Part shown: positions 8,779 to 18,120 of the stretch, one piece after another | Position numbering within the stretch: position 1 is the stretch's first letter | How the letters are laid out: each line of letters opens with the position of its first letter | Source of the DNA: Chara braunii | Lineage: Eukaryota > Streptophyta > Charophyceae > Charales > Characeae | DNA: 43,694 nucleotides | Direction: 5' to 3' | Assembly (NCBI GenBank): GCA_003427395.1 | Contig: BFEA01000181.1 | Span: forward strand, 135,339-179,032 | Notes under the pieces: model-generated | Database searches by the model: none | Told to the model about the DNA's origin: nothing | What the model saw: only the letters and a program-made list of their open reading frames with translations | Made by a program: the position numbers and the translations under genes

Positions 8779-11700
8779 GTGGTTAACAATACTTTTTATG
8801 CTCTGGGGTTGGGATTAGCACCTCGGTTTAAGGAGGCTTACTTCGCCCTCTACGCGAGGTGGGGGCGTCTTGATTACGAGACACTAAGAGGACTGATCGA
8901 CGCGACCTGCTGGGTAGATTGCCTAAGGCCAACCGATCTGATTGACTATTGTCGAAGGGCGAGTCGAGGATAAGTACGCTGGTCTAGAGGAGTTGAGATA
9001 TCTGTACGAGGATAGATAGCAGAGGGATGTTGGGTCGAATTTCCGCAGGAGTTAACGTGAGTAGACAGTTAGTCAATGAGGGTTTCAGAGTGCACATCGA
9101 AGAAGACCTTACGGAGCAAGAATGCTTGCAACGGGCTAGAGACTTCATCTACGACCACCGAGCAGGAGTTCTTGCGTGCGTGACCTTTCAGACGAAGGTA
9201 ACTTATGAAGTGACGGTTTGGTCGGCCGGATATTTGCGTGCGAAGTTATTTTTTAATGAGACGGTGGCAAAGGTGAGGAGTAGAGTATGAGTAAGATTAT
9301 ATTGACATGAGAGAACGTGAGTCTGCGTTATACAGACATAGACATCGAACCTCGTACTCTCTTTAATGGGATCGTCGAGGTTTCGATTCATAGAGGAGTG
9401 TGGATGATAGAAATCCTCGAGTGATCGCACATGGAGCAGTGACAAGTCGACGAGTTCCTGCTGACGAGCGATATGAGCCTCTCTCGCAATGATTGTCGTA
9501 TGCGCATACTGTTTTTAGACGTATAGCGCGCGATGAGGGAACGTTATAGATTCTTTTGAGGGTGAGCATACAGGAGGATCTGTCGGACAGTGAATGTGGA
9601 GAACTTGCGAAGGATGTCATACGAGAGTAGAGGTTAGGAGCACTAAGAGAAATAACAACGCAGAGATGGATGGTATATGAAGTAGTTGTCAGTGTAAAGG
9701 GGGTTGTGCAGGCGGAGATAGTTCAAGACGAGATGCCAACGGAAACGCGGAGTAAGATGTGAGGGACCCTCTGAATTTAGAAAGAGATGGTCGGTCGAGA
9801 ATGAAAAATGAAGATGAGGAAGTGAAAAGACTGAAGGAACGAGTTATAGAACTGTCTTAAAGAGAGTTAAGGAATTGGCTGAAAGAATCAAAGCGTACGG
9901 GGTCTGTGAGAGCGAAGAGAAATTGTGAAGGATAGAAAGGAGGAGTACGAAGGAACTAGAAAGGATCTTTAAGGAAGGCCGGGAGCTATTTAGAAGGTGG
10001 AGGTTCGATTTTCTAAAGAGTACAAAAACAAGAGATCCCCGACAGTCAGAACAGGAAGAATCCTCAAGGTCAGTGAAGCGAGAAGAAAGAGGGAACGGTG
10101 GAGACGAGAAGAGTGGCAAAGGAGAGAAGGATAGTGAAGAGACAACAATAGGATGAGGGACGATGAGTACTTGTCAATATAGCGGCGATAAATACTCCGT
10201 ATGCACGGTAGGGAAGATAGACGACTCCGTGGTCTGAGAGAAGCGCGGGGAACCGCTCTCTGGGCAGGAATCGAAAACGAACGTCTTATTAGATACATAT
10301 TGAGTACGACGTTGTTCGAAGGGGGAGTTTCCGTTCGCTCTTGGCATGAATCTCCGAGAGTGGCTGAGAGGCTTCTAAAGATAGAAGCTAGGAACGCACG
10401 AGAGTTCGTCAGAGTTATAGTTGACTGTGTTGTTCTCAGGACACTCTCTGCGTATAACCGGTATTGGAAGGAGTTTATTAAGACCCTAGAGGACATTGAG
10501 GGACTTCAGGGACAATGACGACTTTGAAGCTTTCTACCTGGTCCTGCGAGCATCCGCGGATAGGATGTTAGTGGCGCTTGCCTTAACTGCTTTAGAATGC
10601 TAAGTGACCTACAAAAATTAGGCGAGAAATTAGCCTACCTGAGGAAGAATTAGCGTGAAGGAGACGTAAGTTCGGCAGATGGAGTGGACCACGCGAACAT
10701 GAGAGCGAGAAAGTTGAGAGGAGTCTGAGCCAAATTGGGAAAAAGGAGATATTCCCGTATCAAGTGGTTAGGTATCAAGTGGCGGACAGCAGCTGGGAAA
10801 GGAACCAGTTTTATGTTATGACAATGCGCTACGTTAATTCAGGCGTGCATTACATTGGGATATACCTGCCGAGAGAGAGAGCGAAATTCTGCACGTACTC
10901 TAGGTGTTGGCGAATAGCAGTCTGGAAGTTAAGGGAAGAGAAGTAGAGGTTAGAGGAGTTAGGAAAGCGAGTCAGGACGACGGGTAACATCTCGATTTTT
11001 GATGGTTTGCCCAGGCCGCCGATCCCAGGTGAGGAACTTGAGCGCAATGGATGGGAGGCAATAGTCGATTTCGCTAGAACAGTCAGAGCATGTGATCGTC
11101 AAAAGAAGGTGATTGAGACCCATATGGGAAAATGAGTGAAGAAAAAGCGATTTTAGATGAAGCGTTAAAAGCTACAAGGGAAATATTCCTTGTCAGGAAT
11201 AGGCCGACAGAAGCGAAGTTAAGAGTTGTTTGTACTTCCTTGAGTTCTGTAGGGTGTGGATAGTGGATGGGAGGAAATCTGTCTCTATGTGAAGACGGTC
11301 AGGTTCATCGATATTGACGTGTATGATGGACGGATTTATCTGTCGACCGAGAGGAGGATCGACCTTGTTTACGGTCGATGTTGGGAGAGAGCGAAAGAAC
11401 TGGTAGAGGAAGAGAAAAATAGATTGATATCGCTGGGGAAGAGCGTTGTCTGGGACACCGGGATAACAGTTTTCGAGGGACTTCCCAAGCCCCCAGCGCC
11501 TTGTCAGGCAATGGGAAAGGAGAATTGAAGGATCGTAGTTGAATTCGTTCTACAGCTTCTGGACGCTCATGGCAAGAGGAGGCGAGAATCCGCTGACAGG
11601 GAACTGCGTGGTTCGACAAGGATTGGACGACCTGTAAAGGAGAGCATTGATTGACTTGGGTCGACTATTGGGTACTTGGACTTGTGAAGAGGTCTGTGCG

Positions 11701-11900
11701 ATTGGGAGTGCGATCTGTAGGAGGGTCATACCCCGTGAGACAGGAATACTGGAGATTAGGAGAGGTACAACCTGTATAGAAGGGTTGAAAGAAGAGCTAT
11801 ACCTAGACACTTGAGTCTTAGGGATAGAGGGTGAGCACGAGGTCCGAGACGAGAGCGGAAGGCTGAAAGTTATTTTGAGGGTTGTTGAGAACTAGATTTA
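8779..11900 (+). pseudogene. Element 1 pre-gag ORF with degenerate repeated modules
   Basis: Open pieces at 8,779-8,973, 9,027-9,290, 10,201-10,518, 10,764-10,946 and 11,256-11,528 are joined by stretches with single stops. Two homologous units are plain. SSWERNQFYVMTMRY...GIYLPRER...RCWR...REEK is followed by ISIFDGLPRPPIPG (about 10,780-11,030). SGWEEICLYVKTVRF...GRIYLSTER...RCWERAKELVEEEK is followed by ITVFEGLPKPPAP (11,259-11,500). Weaker relatives are TTLFEGGVSVRSW (about 10,310) and SLRYTDIDIEPRTLFNG (about 9,320). After each FEGLP-like core comes a basic helix (NGWEAIVDFARTVRA; NAREFVRVIVDCVVLR). I do not recognise the family. Its place before gag and in the same orientation suggests an accessory ORF of the element. 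It could instead be an older sequence into which element 1 inserted. Confidence 0.5.
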
Positions 11901-11925
11901 ACTTAGAAATTGGCAGAACCGGGAT

Positions 11926-12031
11926 CAGACATTAGGACCGGGCTGCGGGTTTTGACATTAGGTCCGGGCTGCTAGTTCTGACATTTGGTCCGTGCTGCCA
12001 GTTCTGACATTAGGTTCGGGCTGCTAGTTCA
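11926..12031 (+). repeat. 26-bp tandem repeat, four copies
   Basis: Units start with GACATT at 11,928, 11,954, 11,980 and 12,006 (GACATTAGGTCCGGGCTGCT, then AGTTCT), with one to four changes between copies. The block lies about 75 bp before the gag start. A short leader repeat is the simplest reading. Confidence 0.85.
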
Positions 12032-12106
12032 GACTCCTTACTCAAACGCAAGCTCGGAGAGGAGACAGAGTATGTGGAGTCAAAGACGAGGGGTCCACAT
12101 CCGAGT

Positions 12107-13450
12107 ATGGATCAGCAAACTAGTGTATATCGGGCGTCATTGGACCGTGCTCTGTGAGACGTCAAGGAGCGCATCCGGCAGAATGCTCCCCTGAGATGCG
12201 TAGAGCAACCCGACGATGGGGAACCCGAGGTGATGGGTTGCCCGGTCGTCGCTGAGCCAGATAGGGCAGCATCGGTGGTACGGATGGACAGTAGGACCGA
12301 GCCTCCTAGTTTCTGATGAGAGATGAGCGAGCGACGCTCTCCTATGTACGAGCGGAGAGACGTCAGCGGTGATAGAGGCAGGGATGACAGGAAAGACCAG
12401 TATGCCTGGGAGCAGGCCGGAAGAGATTGAGATAGACGTCCGGAGAGGAGCACACCACCTAGATGGATCTATGACCCACAGGCGGGTGAGTCGTATATGC
12501 TTCCTTACGAGAGAAGGGATAGATACATCATCTCACACCAACCCTCAGAGTTAGATACCAGACCACCCGTTTTCAAGGGATACGGTATCACCGAGTATCT
12601 CGAGAAGTGGGAGTTGCACGCATACCGCAACCAATGGTCGAAGGACGAAATCATAAACAATTTCTTGTTCAACTCGGACTGGAGTTTTAGTTAAGTAGTA
12701 AAAGAAGCACGACCAAAGGACAGGAGGTGGACTACCTACAAAGTCAACCTTCATGAACCCTTCAAATTGGAAGACGTCAAGTACTCAATCCGAGATCTGG
12801 AGATTATGACCCAAGGTGAAGAAGAGAGTGTCCAAGCGTTTGGGAGACGGTTCCAGAAGATATCCGAGGCCCTGATTCCGAAAGGAAAGCTATCGGAGAT
12901 CGAGCGGTGTACGATCTTCATCAGTCGACTACCAAGGGGAAAGCATAAAGGAGTATTGAAAGAGATACCTCATGACAAGATAGATTTTGCGGCGGTTCTG
13001 AAGTTAGCGATGAGGGTCGAAGCCGACGATTACAAGGACCTGGTTTGGAGAGAAATTCAACGTCGGAACTTCTCTCTCTATCGTGAGTACGATACAGAGA
13101 GGTGTCCTGATTTTAACGACCAGCCTTGGGCAGAACGGCGATATTTGTTGGACGGAGTTCGACCACAGTGGCCGAGGGATAGAGAGGCGGTGATAGATGA
13201 GATGAGGGAGATGAGAGAAATCATGAAGGAACTAGTCAGGCAAATGACCAATATTGAGACAAAGACGGGAGCCACGACTTACAGGGACAAGCCGGGGTCT
13301 CCATATTCCTTGCGATGGGATCGCAGGAACACTGACCCTTGGTGGAGCATGAAGGATAAAAAAACCCGCACACTCCCGGAATATCGTGCGAGAGAGAGAG
13401 ATGATGACGCTTGGCGACGTAGGGATGAGGAGATTGATAGGGACCGCTGA
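12107..13450 (+). pseudogene. Element 1 gag (capsid)
   Basis: One continuous frame from ATG 12,107 to 13,450, interrupted by stops at 12,155, 12,314, 12,317, 12,428 and 12,692. The N-terminal ~130 codons are Arg/Asp/Glu-rich (RRSPMYERRDVSGDRGRDD). Then PPVFKGYGITEYLEKWELHA begins a retrotransposon gag domain, and from 12,767 YSIRDLEIMTQGEEESVQAF and FGRRFQKISEAL continue it. A charged C-terminal part follows (DEMREMREIMKELVRQM). The last stop (TGA 13,448) is read through by coding-like sequence before the frame is lost near 13,500. All stops in this frame are TGA or TAA, reachable from CGA or CAA by C-to-T. The protein would form the particle that packages element RNA. Confidence 0.75.
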
Positions 13451-13577
13451 GGAGACAGGTACCGCGGGGCTGGAGCAGTACCCGCGCAGCCCTATATATG
13501 GCTGAAACGGGAAAGGATACCGGAACCCGGGCAATTTCAATCGGAGGTACCTGGATGATTCTCGTAGCCAGTGGGGT

Positions 13578-13904
13578 TTGGATGGGGACCGCCGGGATGG
13601 TTACCATGGCAATTACGAGAGAACAAAACGCGGAGGAGATCGACCTGATGACTCTCGTGGACGATATGAGCGGGGAGGATACCCCAGTTCACCTAGCTAC
13701 TCGAAATCGCCGTGTTATCCTAAGTCGCCAGGTCCTTCGAATCAGAACGCCAAAGCGATAAAAGGGCCAGCTACTAGGGGTGTAGAGGAGAGACCTCCCA
13801 CTCCTTGGAACTCCTGTATCTATTGTAGGTCGGATGAACGTGTGAAGAGAGACTACCCTGACCTCCAGCGAGCCATAGATGAGGGATTTGTAGTACTTGA
13901 TTAG
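13578..13904 (+). pseudogene. Element 1 gag C-terminus with ruined zinc knuckle
   Basis: Shifted frame relative to gag. Arg/Gly/Asp-rich, then Ser/Pro/Tyr-rich (SPSYSKSPCYPKSP), then CIYCRSDERVKRDYPDLQRA. This aligns with the CX2CX4HX4C knuckle followed by L..A...G usual in this Ty3/gypsy group, but His is Arg and the last Cys is Tyr. The C-terminal motif EGFVVLD then RKYVKWADD is typical of the segment after the knuckle. Frameshifts lie near 13,500 and 13,950. Confidence 0.65.
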
Positions 13905-13918
13905 CGCAAGTACGTTAA

Positions 13919-14560
13919 GTGGGCGGACGACCTAGCGATGTATCGATGTTCCCTTCGATGAAGGAGAATATTGAGGTCAGGCGGATGCGCCCAAGCAAGG
14001 GTAAAGAAGCGGACAAGAGTCAGAGCGTGCGGATGACTTTATCCATGGATAATGAGTTGCCACCCACACCTAAACGGGTTGCGGCGACCAAGTCTGGGAG
14101 GGGGTCTTCTTCAAAGAAGATCGACATCGGCTATGTGATGGCTGAAAAGGATGGTCAGAGGATCGAAGGAGAGGAGGTCATTCTTTCCCCGCGAAGGCGT
14201 GGAGCAAAAAAGTTCACGATGAAGAGTTCCCTAGATGACATCGACACAGTGGAGCCTCTTAGACGAGCGTTGAAGCAACCCATGCAGTGCTCTATACTCG
14301 AGTACCTGGCCGCATCTAGGCCTAGTCGAGATGAACTACAGATGATTACGGGAAAGAGTCGCGTTCCTCTAGGGGATGATGTTCAGATGGCCCCTAAACC
14401 AGAGGCGCGTACTGTAGCAGTTTCAGGAATGAGTGCTAAAGCCGAGCGCGAAGCCACAATATACTTGGATGGAATGGAAGGCGTGCCTCCAGACAAGTTT
14501 TACATTCTAGGCAGTGAGACAGTTGAGACTATTCTCAATGACGAGATAGTTCTCCAATGA
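13919..14560 (+). pseudogene. Element 1 spacer between knuckle and protease
   Basis: 213 codons in the gag/protease frame, Lys/Arg/Ser-rich at the start. The second half (VEPLRRALKQPMQCSILEYL and then ASRPSRDELQM) parallels the minus-strand segment of element 2 with NKLLDGYNDLLNLKEILATT. Both are probably the conserved helix that precedes the protease in this group. It ends at TGA 14,558, with protease continuing in frame. Confidence 0.6.
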
Positions 14561-15175
14561 GTGATTGACAATGGCAGTGAAGTTGTCATCATAGAGAAGG
14601 AACTCGTTGTACAATTAGGATTGAACATGGGCAGGTCCTACCTATTTGAGATAGAAACAGCTGACGGGAGGAAGCAGAAAATCTTTGGAGTATTTCACAA
14701 AACAGCTATCGAAGTTTAAGGGTTGTGCACCTTGATACCTGTCTTCGCAGTCAAGGACTGCAGTTCAGAACTACTACTAGGACGCACGTGGTTGAGCCAC
14801 GTTCACGTGGCTACGATAGAGCGACCGAACAGAAGCCAGATGTTTTTTATTAAGTGTCTGGATGGCGGTCAAATTATGATCGAGACAGTTGAGCCTCGAG
14901 ATCCGAGGAACAGAGCGGCCCTAGCGGTTGCTGGCACACGTAAGTCGGCCTCATTTGTGAGTTGCCAGCTGCGATTCCGCGAGAAGAAGTACGGGACGTT
15001 ACTCATAAAGGAAGAGCGACACATAGTGCAAGTCGAGGACTTAGGTAATCACGTCCTTGTGGATGAAAACTGTTATCCAAAGGCTGAGGATGAGGAGTTC
15101 GGAGCCATGATCCCTGTGTCTTTTTTAAGGGCGCAGCCCCTTATGGGGGCCGACCAAAGAAGCACAAAAAAGTAG
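14561..15175 (+). pseudogene. Element 1 aspartic protease
   Basis: In frame after TGA 14,558: VIDNGSEVVIIEKELVVQLG, where the active-site triad is Asp-Asn-Gly instead of the usual Asp-Ser/Thr-Gly. The flap-like ADGRKQKIFGVFHK follows, then after TAA 14,717 VFAVKDCSSELLLGRTWL, the hydrophobic-Gly motif of retropepsins (LLLGRTWL). It would cut the polyprotein. Two stops make it non-functional. A DNG triad may be a family trait or damage, since Ser AGC to Asn AAC is a G-to-A transition. Confidence 0.75.
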
Positions 15176-15540
15176 CTCAGAAAGTTAAACCAGCGGCCGT
15201 GGCGCGAGAGCGATCGGCACTAGACGGGGTATCTGAAGAAGAGATTGCCGGAGACATTAAAAAACGGAAGAAGAGGGAGCCGCCGCGGTGAACAAAGGAA
15301 AGGATAGCAGAGATGGATATAGGAAATGGAAACTTGACAGAACAAGAGGAGCGCGTATTGGAGGTCCTTAAGACTTGCGATAAGGCCATAGCATTTAGTG
15401 ACGAGGAAAGAGGGATAATCGATCCTAGGTACGTTAAACCTGCTAGGATCTACACAATTCCGCACACTACATGGAATGACGCAAGGTGGAAGTTTGCTTA
15501 GAAGGAGAAGGAAGAAGTAATTGTCTTTCTGAAAGAGAAG
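15176..15540 (+). pseudogene. Element 1 protease-RT junction and RT N-terminus
   Basis: After a basic linker the frame changes. From 15,313 the sequence reads LTEQEERVLEVLKTCDKAIA and FSDEERGIIDPRYVKPARIY, then PHTTWNDARWKFA. This is the segment directly before the Ty3/gypsy RT fingers. Element 2 has the matching LTERERALMIVLMKEKYYAY, AFNDEQSGRL and HTVSHQPWNIRGARYPNP. A TAG at 15,499 interrupts it, where CAG (Gln) would fit. Confidence 0.65.
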
Positions 15541-16305
15541 ATGACGTCACATGTGGCGGAGCCATCTGATAGCATTTACGCAAATAGGTGGTTCTTCATA
15601 CGGAAATCTAATGGGAAGATCCGTTGGATTCAGGATCTTCAGAAGGTGAATGCGGTCACCATCCGGGTTGTCAAGTCCATACCGCATTCTGATCTCTTAG
15701 CAGAGGGCGCGACAGGCAGATCGATCTACTATGCCTGCGCTCTTTTTTCGTGTTATGATGAGATACCTCAAGATCCTAGAGACAAATATCTCACTGCCAT
15801 GCATACACCTCTTGGATTGGTGCAGATGATGGTGGTACCTATGGGTTGGACCAATGAAGTTGTTGTCTTCCAGAGAGCTATGGTAGTTGTTCTGAAAAAC
15901 TTCATTCCTGACAAAGTTGAAGTTTTCCTAGACGATTTCCCCATAAGAGGGCCAGTAATGAAAGACGAGACGGAGGTCGCTCCTGGAGTTAGGAGGTTCG
16001 TAGAGCAACACTTGACCGATATCTACGCGATTCTGGAGCAGCTAGACGATGCTAATCTGACGATCAGTGGGACAAAGAGCATATGGGCGGTTTTGTCGAT
16101 TCAATTTCTTGGGTTTATATATGATTCGAAAGGGCGACCAGCAGATCCGGCAAAACTAGACAAGCTTTTGAATTGGTCATCGCTGTTGCATAGCGCCACC
16201 GAAGTTCGCCAGTTCCTGAGAGTCGTAGGCTATTGGCGAATTTTTATACGAGGATACTCGGAGAAGGCGGAACCCCTGAGGATTCTCCTTCGGAAACTCG
16301 AATGA
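15541..16305 (+). pseudogene. Element 1 reverse transcriptase
   Basis: 254 codons. Fingers: YANRWFFIRKSNGKIRWIQD (residues 13-32). Motif A region: YYACALFSCYDEIP, where the catalytic Asp expected in (D)LFSGYD is Ala67 and the Gly is Cys71, so the enzyme is dead even without stops. Motif B: VVPMGWTNEVVVFQRAM (98-114). Motif C: VEVFLDDFPIRGP with the Asp pair at 131-132. Motif D/E: GTKSIWAVLSIQFLGFIYDS. The connection domain contains TEVRQFLRVVGYWRIFIRGY. The LDD...GP style and GWTN motif B are typical of a Ty3/gypsy group common in fungi and also seen in other eukaryotes. Confidence 0.85.
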
Positions 16306-17035
16306 TTCTTCTAGGGTTCTCCTCAAAAATTTGTCATGCTAACTCTCAAGGAAGAGTTTAAAGAATGAGGGTGAATCATCGGCGAGCCGTTCTTCGAGGA
16401 CGAAGCGCACATACCCTTCATAGTATCTACAGATGTTGGACCATATTCAGTCGGAGGAGTCCTTTCTTAGAAGGATGCTGAAGGTAAGGAGAGGTCACTG
16501 AGATTTGAGAGTCGTACGTTTAATACTCATGAACGCAACTACAGTCAATTTAAGAAGGAGGTGTTAGTTGTCCTGCGGTGCTTGGACGCCTTTAGGCACT
16601 ACATATACGGGAGACGATTCGTCCTACGAGTAGATCCTACAATCGTGGCGTCGGTTTTATAAAAGAACTTCAGTCTGACTGATCCCACTATCGCGCGATG
16701 GTTGATCAGGATTCGACTCTTCGACTATACCGTTGAAAGGATTTCAGGCATGAAGAATGCAGTAGCTGACGGACTTTCGCGAATTCCGATCGAAGTAGAG
16801 CGGTCGATAACTGCAGCGACAGTGACTATGACTGAGCCTAGACGCACGGAACGATTTTTAGTCAATCTTTATGAAGGTAGGTACCGAACAATCGGATTGC
16901 ATCTCTTAGAAGAGGAAAGTTCAGATTTAGAGATCAAGAGACAGGCAGCTGAGTACTGCCTAAGATCTGGACATTTATTCCGCAGATCCACAGGATCCGA
17001 GATCCATCTGCGAGTGGTTTATGATCCAGAAACGA
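16306..17035 (+). pseudogene. Element 1 RNase H and start of integrase
   Basis: After 16,380, FFEDEAHIPFIVSTDVGPYS carries the first RNase H Asp (STD). Then RSLRFESRTFNTHERNYSQF, LVVLRCLDAFRHYIYGRRFV and LRVDPTIVASVL follow, and from 16,702 WLIRIRLFDYTVERISGMKN with VADGLSRIP, the usual RNase H end (ADGLSR). Stops at about 16,468 (TAG) and 16,660 (TAA) interrupt it. From about 16,800 an acidic spacer leads to RRSTGSEIHLRVVYDPET, the integrase N-terminal strand, cut at 17,035 by the MITE. Element 2 carries the same order with its own insertion. Confidence 0.75.
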
Positions 17036-17374
17036 CCATTTCGTTAAAATTGACATTTTTTATTTTTTGAACGAAATTGAAACCGAGTTTTTTGGTTGAA
17101 AACTCGTCAAAATTTGTTGTTTCTGAGGGTCCAACGTTTTACAAACGCTGGACCCCCTGGCTGTACATGGACCTAGCTTGAGACCAGGCACCTCCAGACA
17201 GTCCTGCCTGGAGGTGCCTGGTCTCAAGCTAGGTCCATGTACAGCCAGGGAGTCCAGCGTTTGTAAAACGCTGGACCCTCGGGAACAATGGATTTTAACG
17301 AGTTTTCGGCCAAAAAACTCGGTTTCAATGTCGTTCAAAAAATAAAAGATATCTATTTTGACGAAATGACAGTT
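17036..17374. mobile_element. Foldback MITE inside element 1 pol
   Basis: A near-perfect palindrome of about 332 bp (core 17,037-17,368), with each arm about 155 nt and centre at about 17,195-17,210 (CCTCCAG/CTGGAGG). Arms begin CATTTCGT and share TTTTTTATTTTTTGAACGA and GAAACCGAGTTTTTTGG. No coding capacity. Candidate 9-bp target duplication: CAGAAACGA (17,027-17,035) and CAGAGGAGA (17,375-17,383), 6 of 9 identical. Taking out the insert and one copy joins RVVYDPET directly to KQAVVAELH in frame and at the spacing seen in element 2. Long inverted arms and a ~9-bp duplication suggest a Mutator-like MITE, but the duplication is imperfect. Confidence 0.85.
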
Positions 17375-17875
17375 CAGAGGAGAAGCAAGCGGTAGTAGCG
17401 GAACTTCACAACGGCGTAGTCGGTGGACATAGAGGAGTGAAAGAGACGTATGAGAAGGTCCGCAGATTATATTGGTGGGAAGGACAGTACAAAGACATTG
17501 AGAAGTATTGTGTGACATGTGAGGAGTGTCAGAAGAGAGCTATTGTGAGATATAAGGAGTCTCTTCATCCCTCCTATCCTACTAGGTCAGGCGAGAAAGA
17601 ACATATTGATCTAGTGCAGATGTCGAAAGGGGTAGGAATGAATTATGTGGTGAACATTAGGGATGACTTCACTGGATTTGTAGATGGGAAACCCATCTGA
17701 ACAAAGGCGGCCAAAGAAGTCAAGGACTTTGTGCTGGAATATCTGTCTAGATATGGCTGTATTAGTAGGATTGTGATGGATAGAGGAGCGGAGTTCCTAG
17801 CAGATGAAGTCCAGAGTGTATTCAAGAAGGCAGGGTCTAGAGTCTCTATAGCCACTGCCTATCATCCTCGACGCG
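17375..17875 (+). pseudogene. Element 1 integrase, truncated before its last catalytic residue
   Basis: The HHCC zinc domain is visible: ELHNGVVGGHRGVKETYEKV, then YCVTCEECQKR (two Cys). The catalytic core follows: HIDLVQMSKG (first Asp), DDFTGFVDGKPI, a TGA at 17,698, TKAAKEVKDFVLEYLSRYGC, then VMDRGAEFLADEVQ (second Asp). It ends at VSIATAYHPR (about 17,870), just before the ANAPVERGH segment that carries the catalytic Glu in element 2. Element 2 reads DGKTIRTK where this copy has DGKPI-stop-TK, so the TGA was a CGA Arg codon. Downstream DNA is unrelated. Confidence 0.8.
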
Positions 17876-17879
17876 CCTC

Positions 17880-18120
17880 TTTTACGCTGAACAATTAACA
17901 AGAAATGAACCCTCAATTTTCATTAAATCTAATAAAAAAATTAAGAATGAGTAAAAGAATTAAATATGATAAAAAGAGAACAAAACTAATGATTATTTTA
18001 TTATTTAGCTATTTTTTATTAAATTCTGCTCTTGATGAATTTTGGCTGAAAATTATTAATTTACTCTCCTTCATCGATTTATGAGGGTGTTACTATTTAT
18101 GCTCCTTCGCAGGATTTTAC
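17880..18120. other. AT-rich DNA at the truncation point of element 1
   Basis: A sharp change from mixed-composition integrase code to very AT-rich sequence (17,890-18,090). No gene. It marks a deletion or insertion breakpoint. Confidence 0.6.

Larger units (their letters stand above)
8660..17880 (+). mobile_element. Ty3/gypsy-like retrotransposon, element 1 (3'-truncated, decayed)
   Basis: In order on the plus strand: a repeat-rich 5' ORF (8,779-11,900), a 26-bp tandem repeat, gag (12,107-13,450), a zinc-knuckle remnant (13,578-13,904), a pre-protease spacer, protease (14,561-15,175), RT (15,313-16,305), RNase H (16,400-16,800) and integrase (17,375-17,870). The order protease-RT-RNase H-integrase is that of Ty3/gypsy. 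The integrase breaks off just after AYHP, before its third catalytic residue, and unrelated AT-rich DNA follows. Hence there is no 3' LTR, and I could not identify the 5' LTR. A 339-bp MITE lies between RNase H and integrase. The 5' boundary is a guess, set where the first ORF-like sequence starts. Confidence 0.75.

Noticed and set aside
12107-17700. Alternative genetic code with TGA, TAA and TAG read as amino acids
   Set aside because: All three stops occur, frameshifts are also present, and element 2 shows sense codons at a matching site. Decay explains it.
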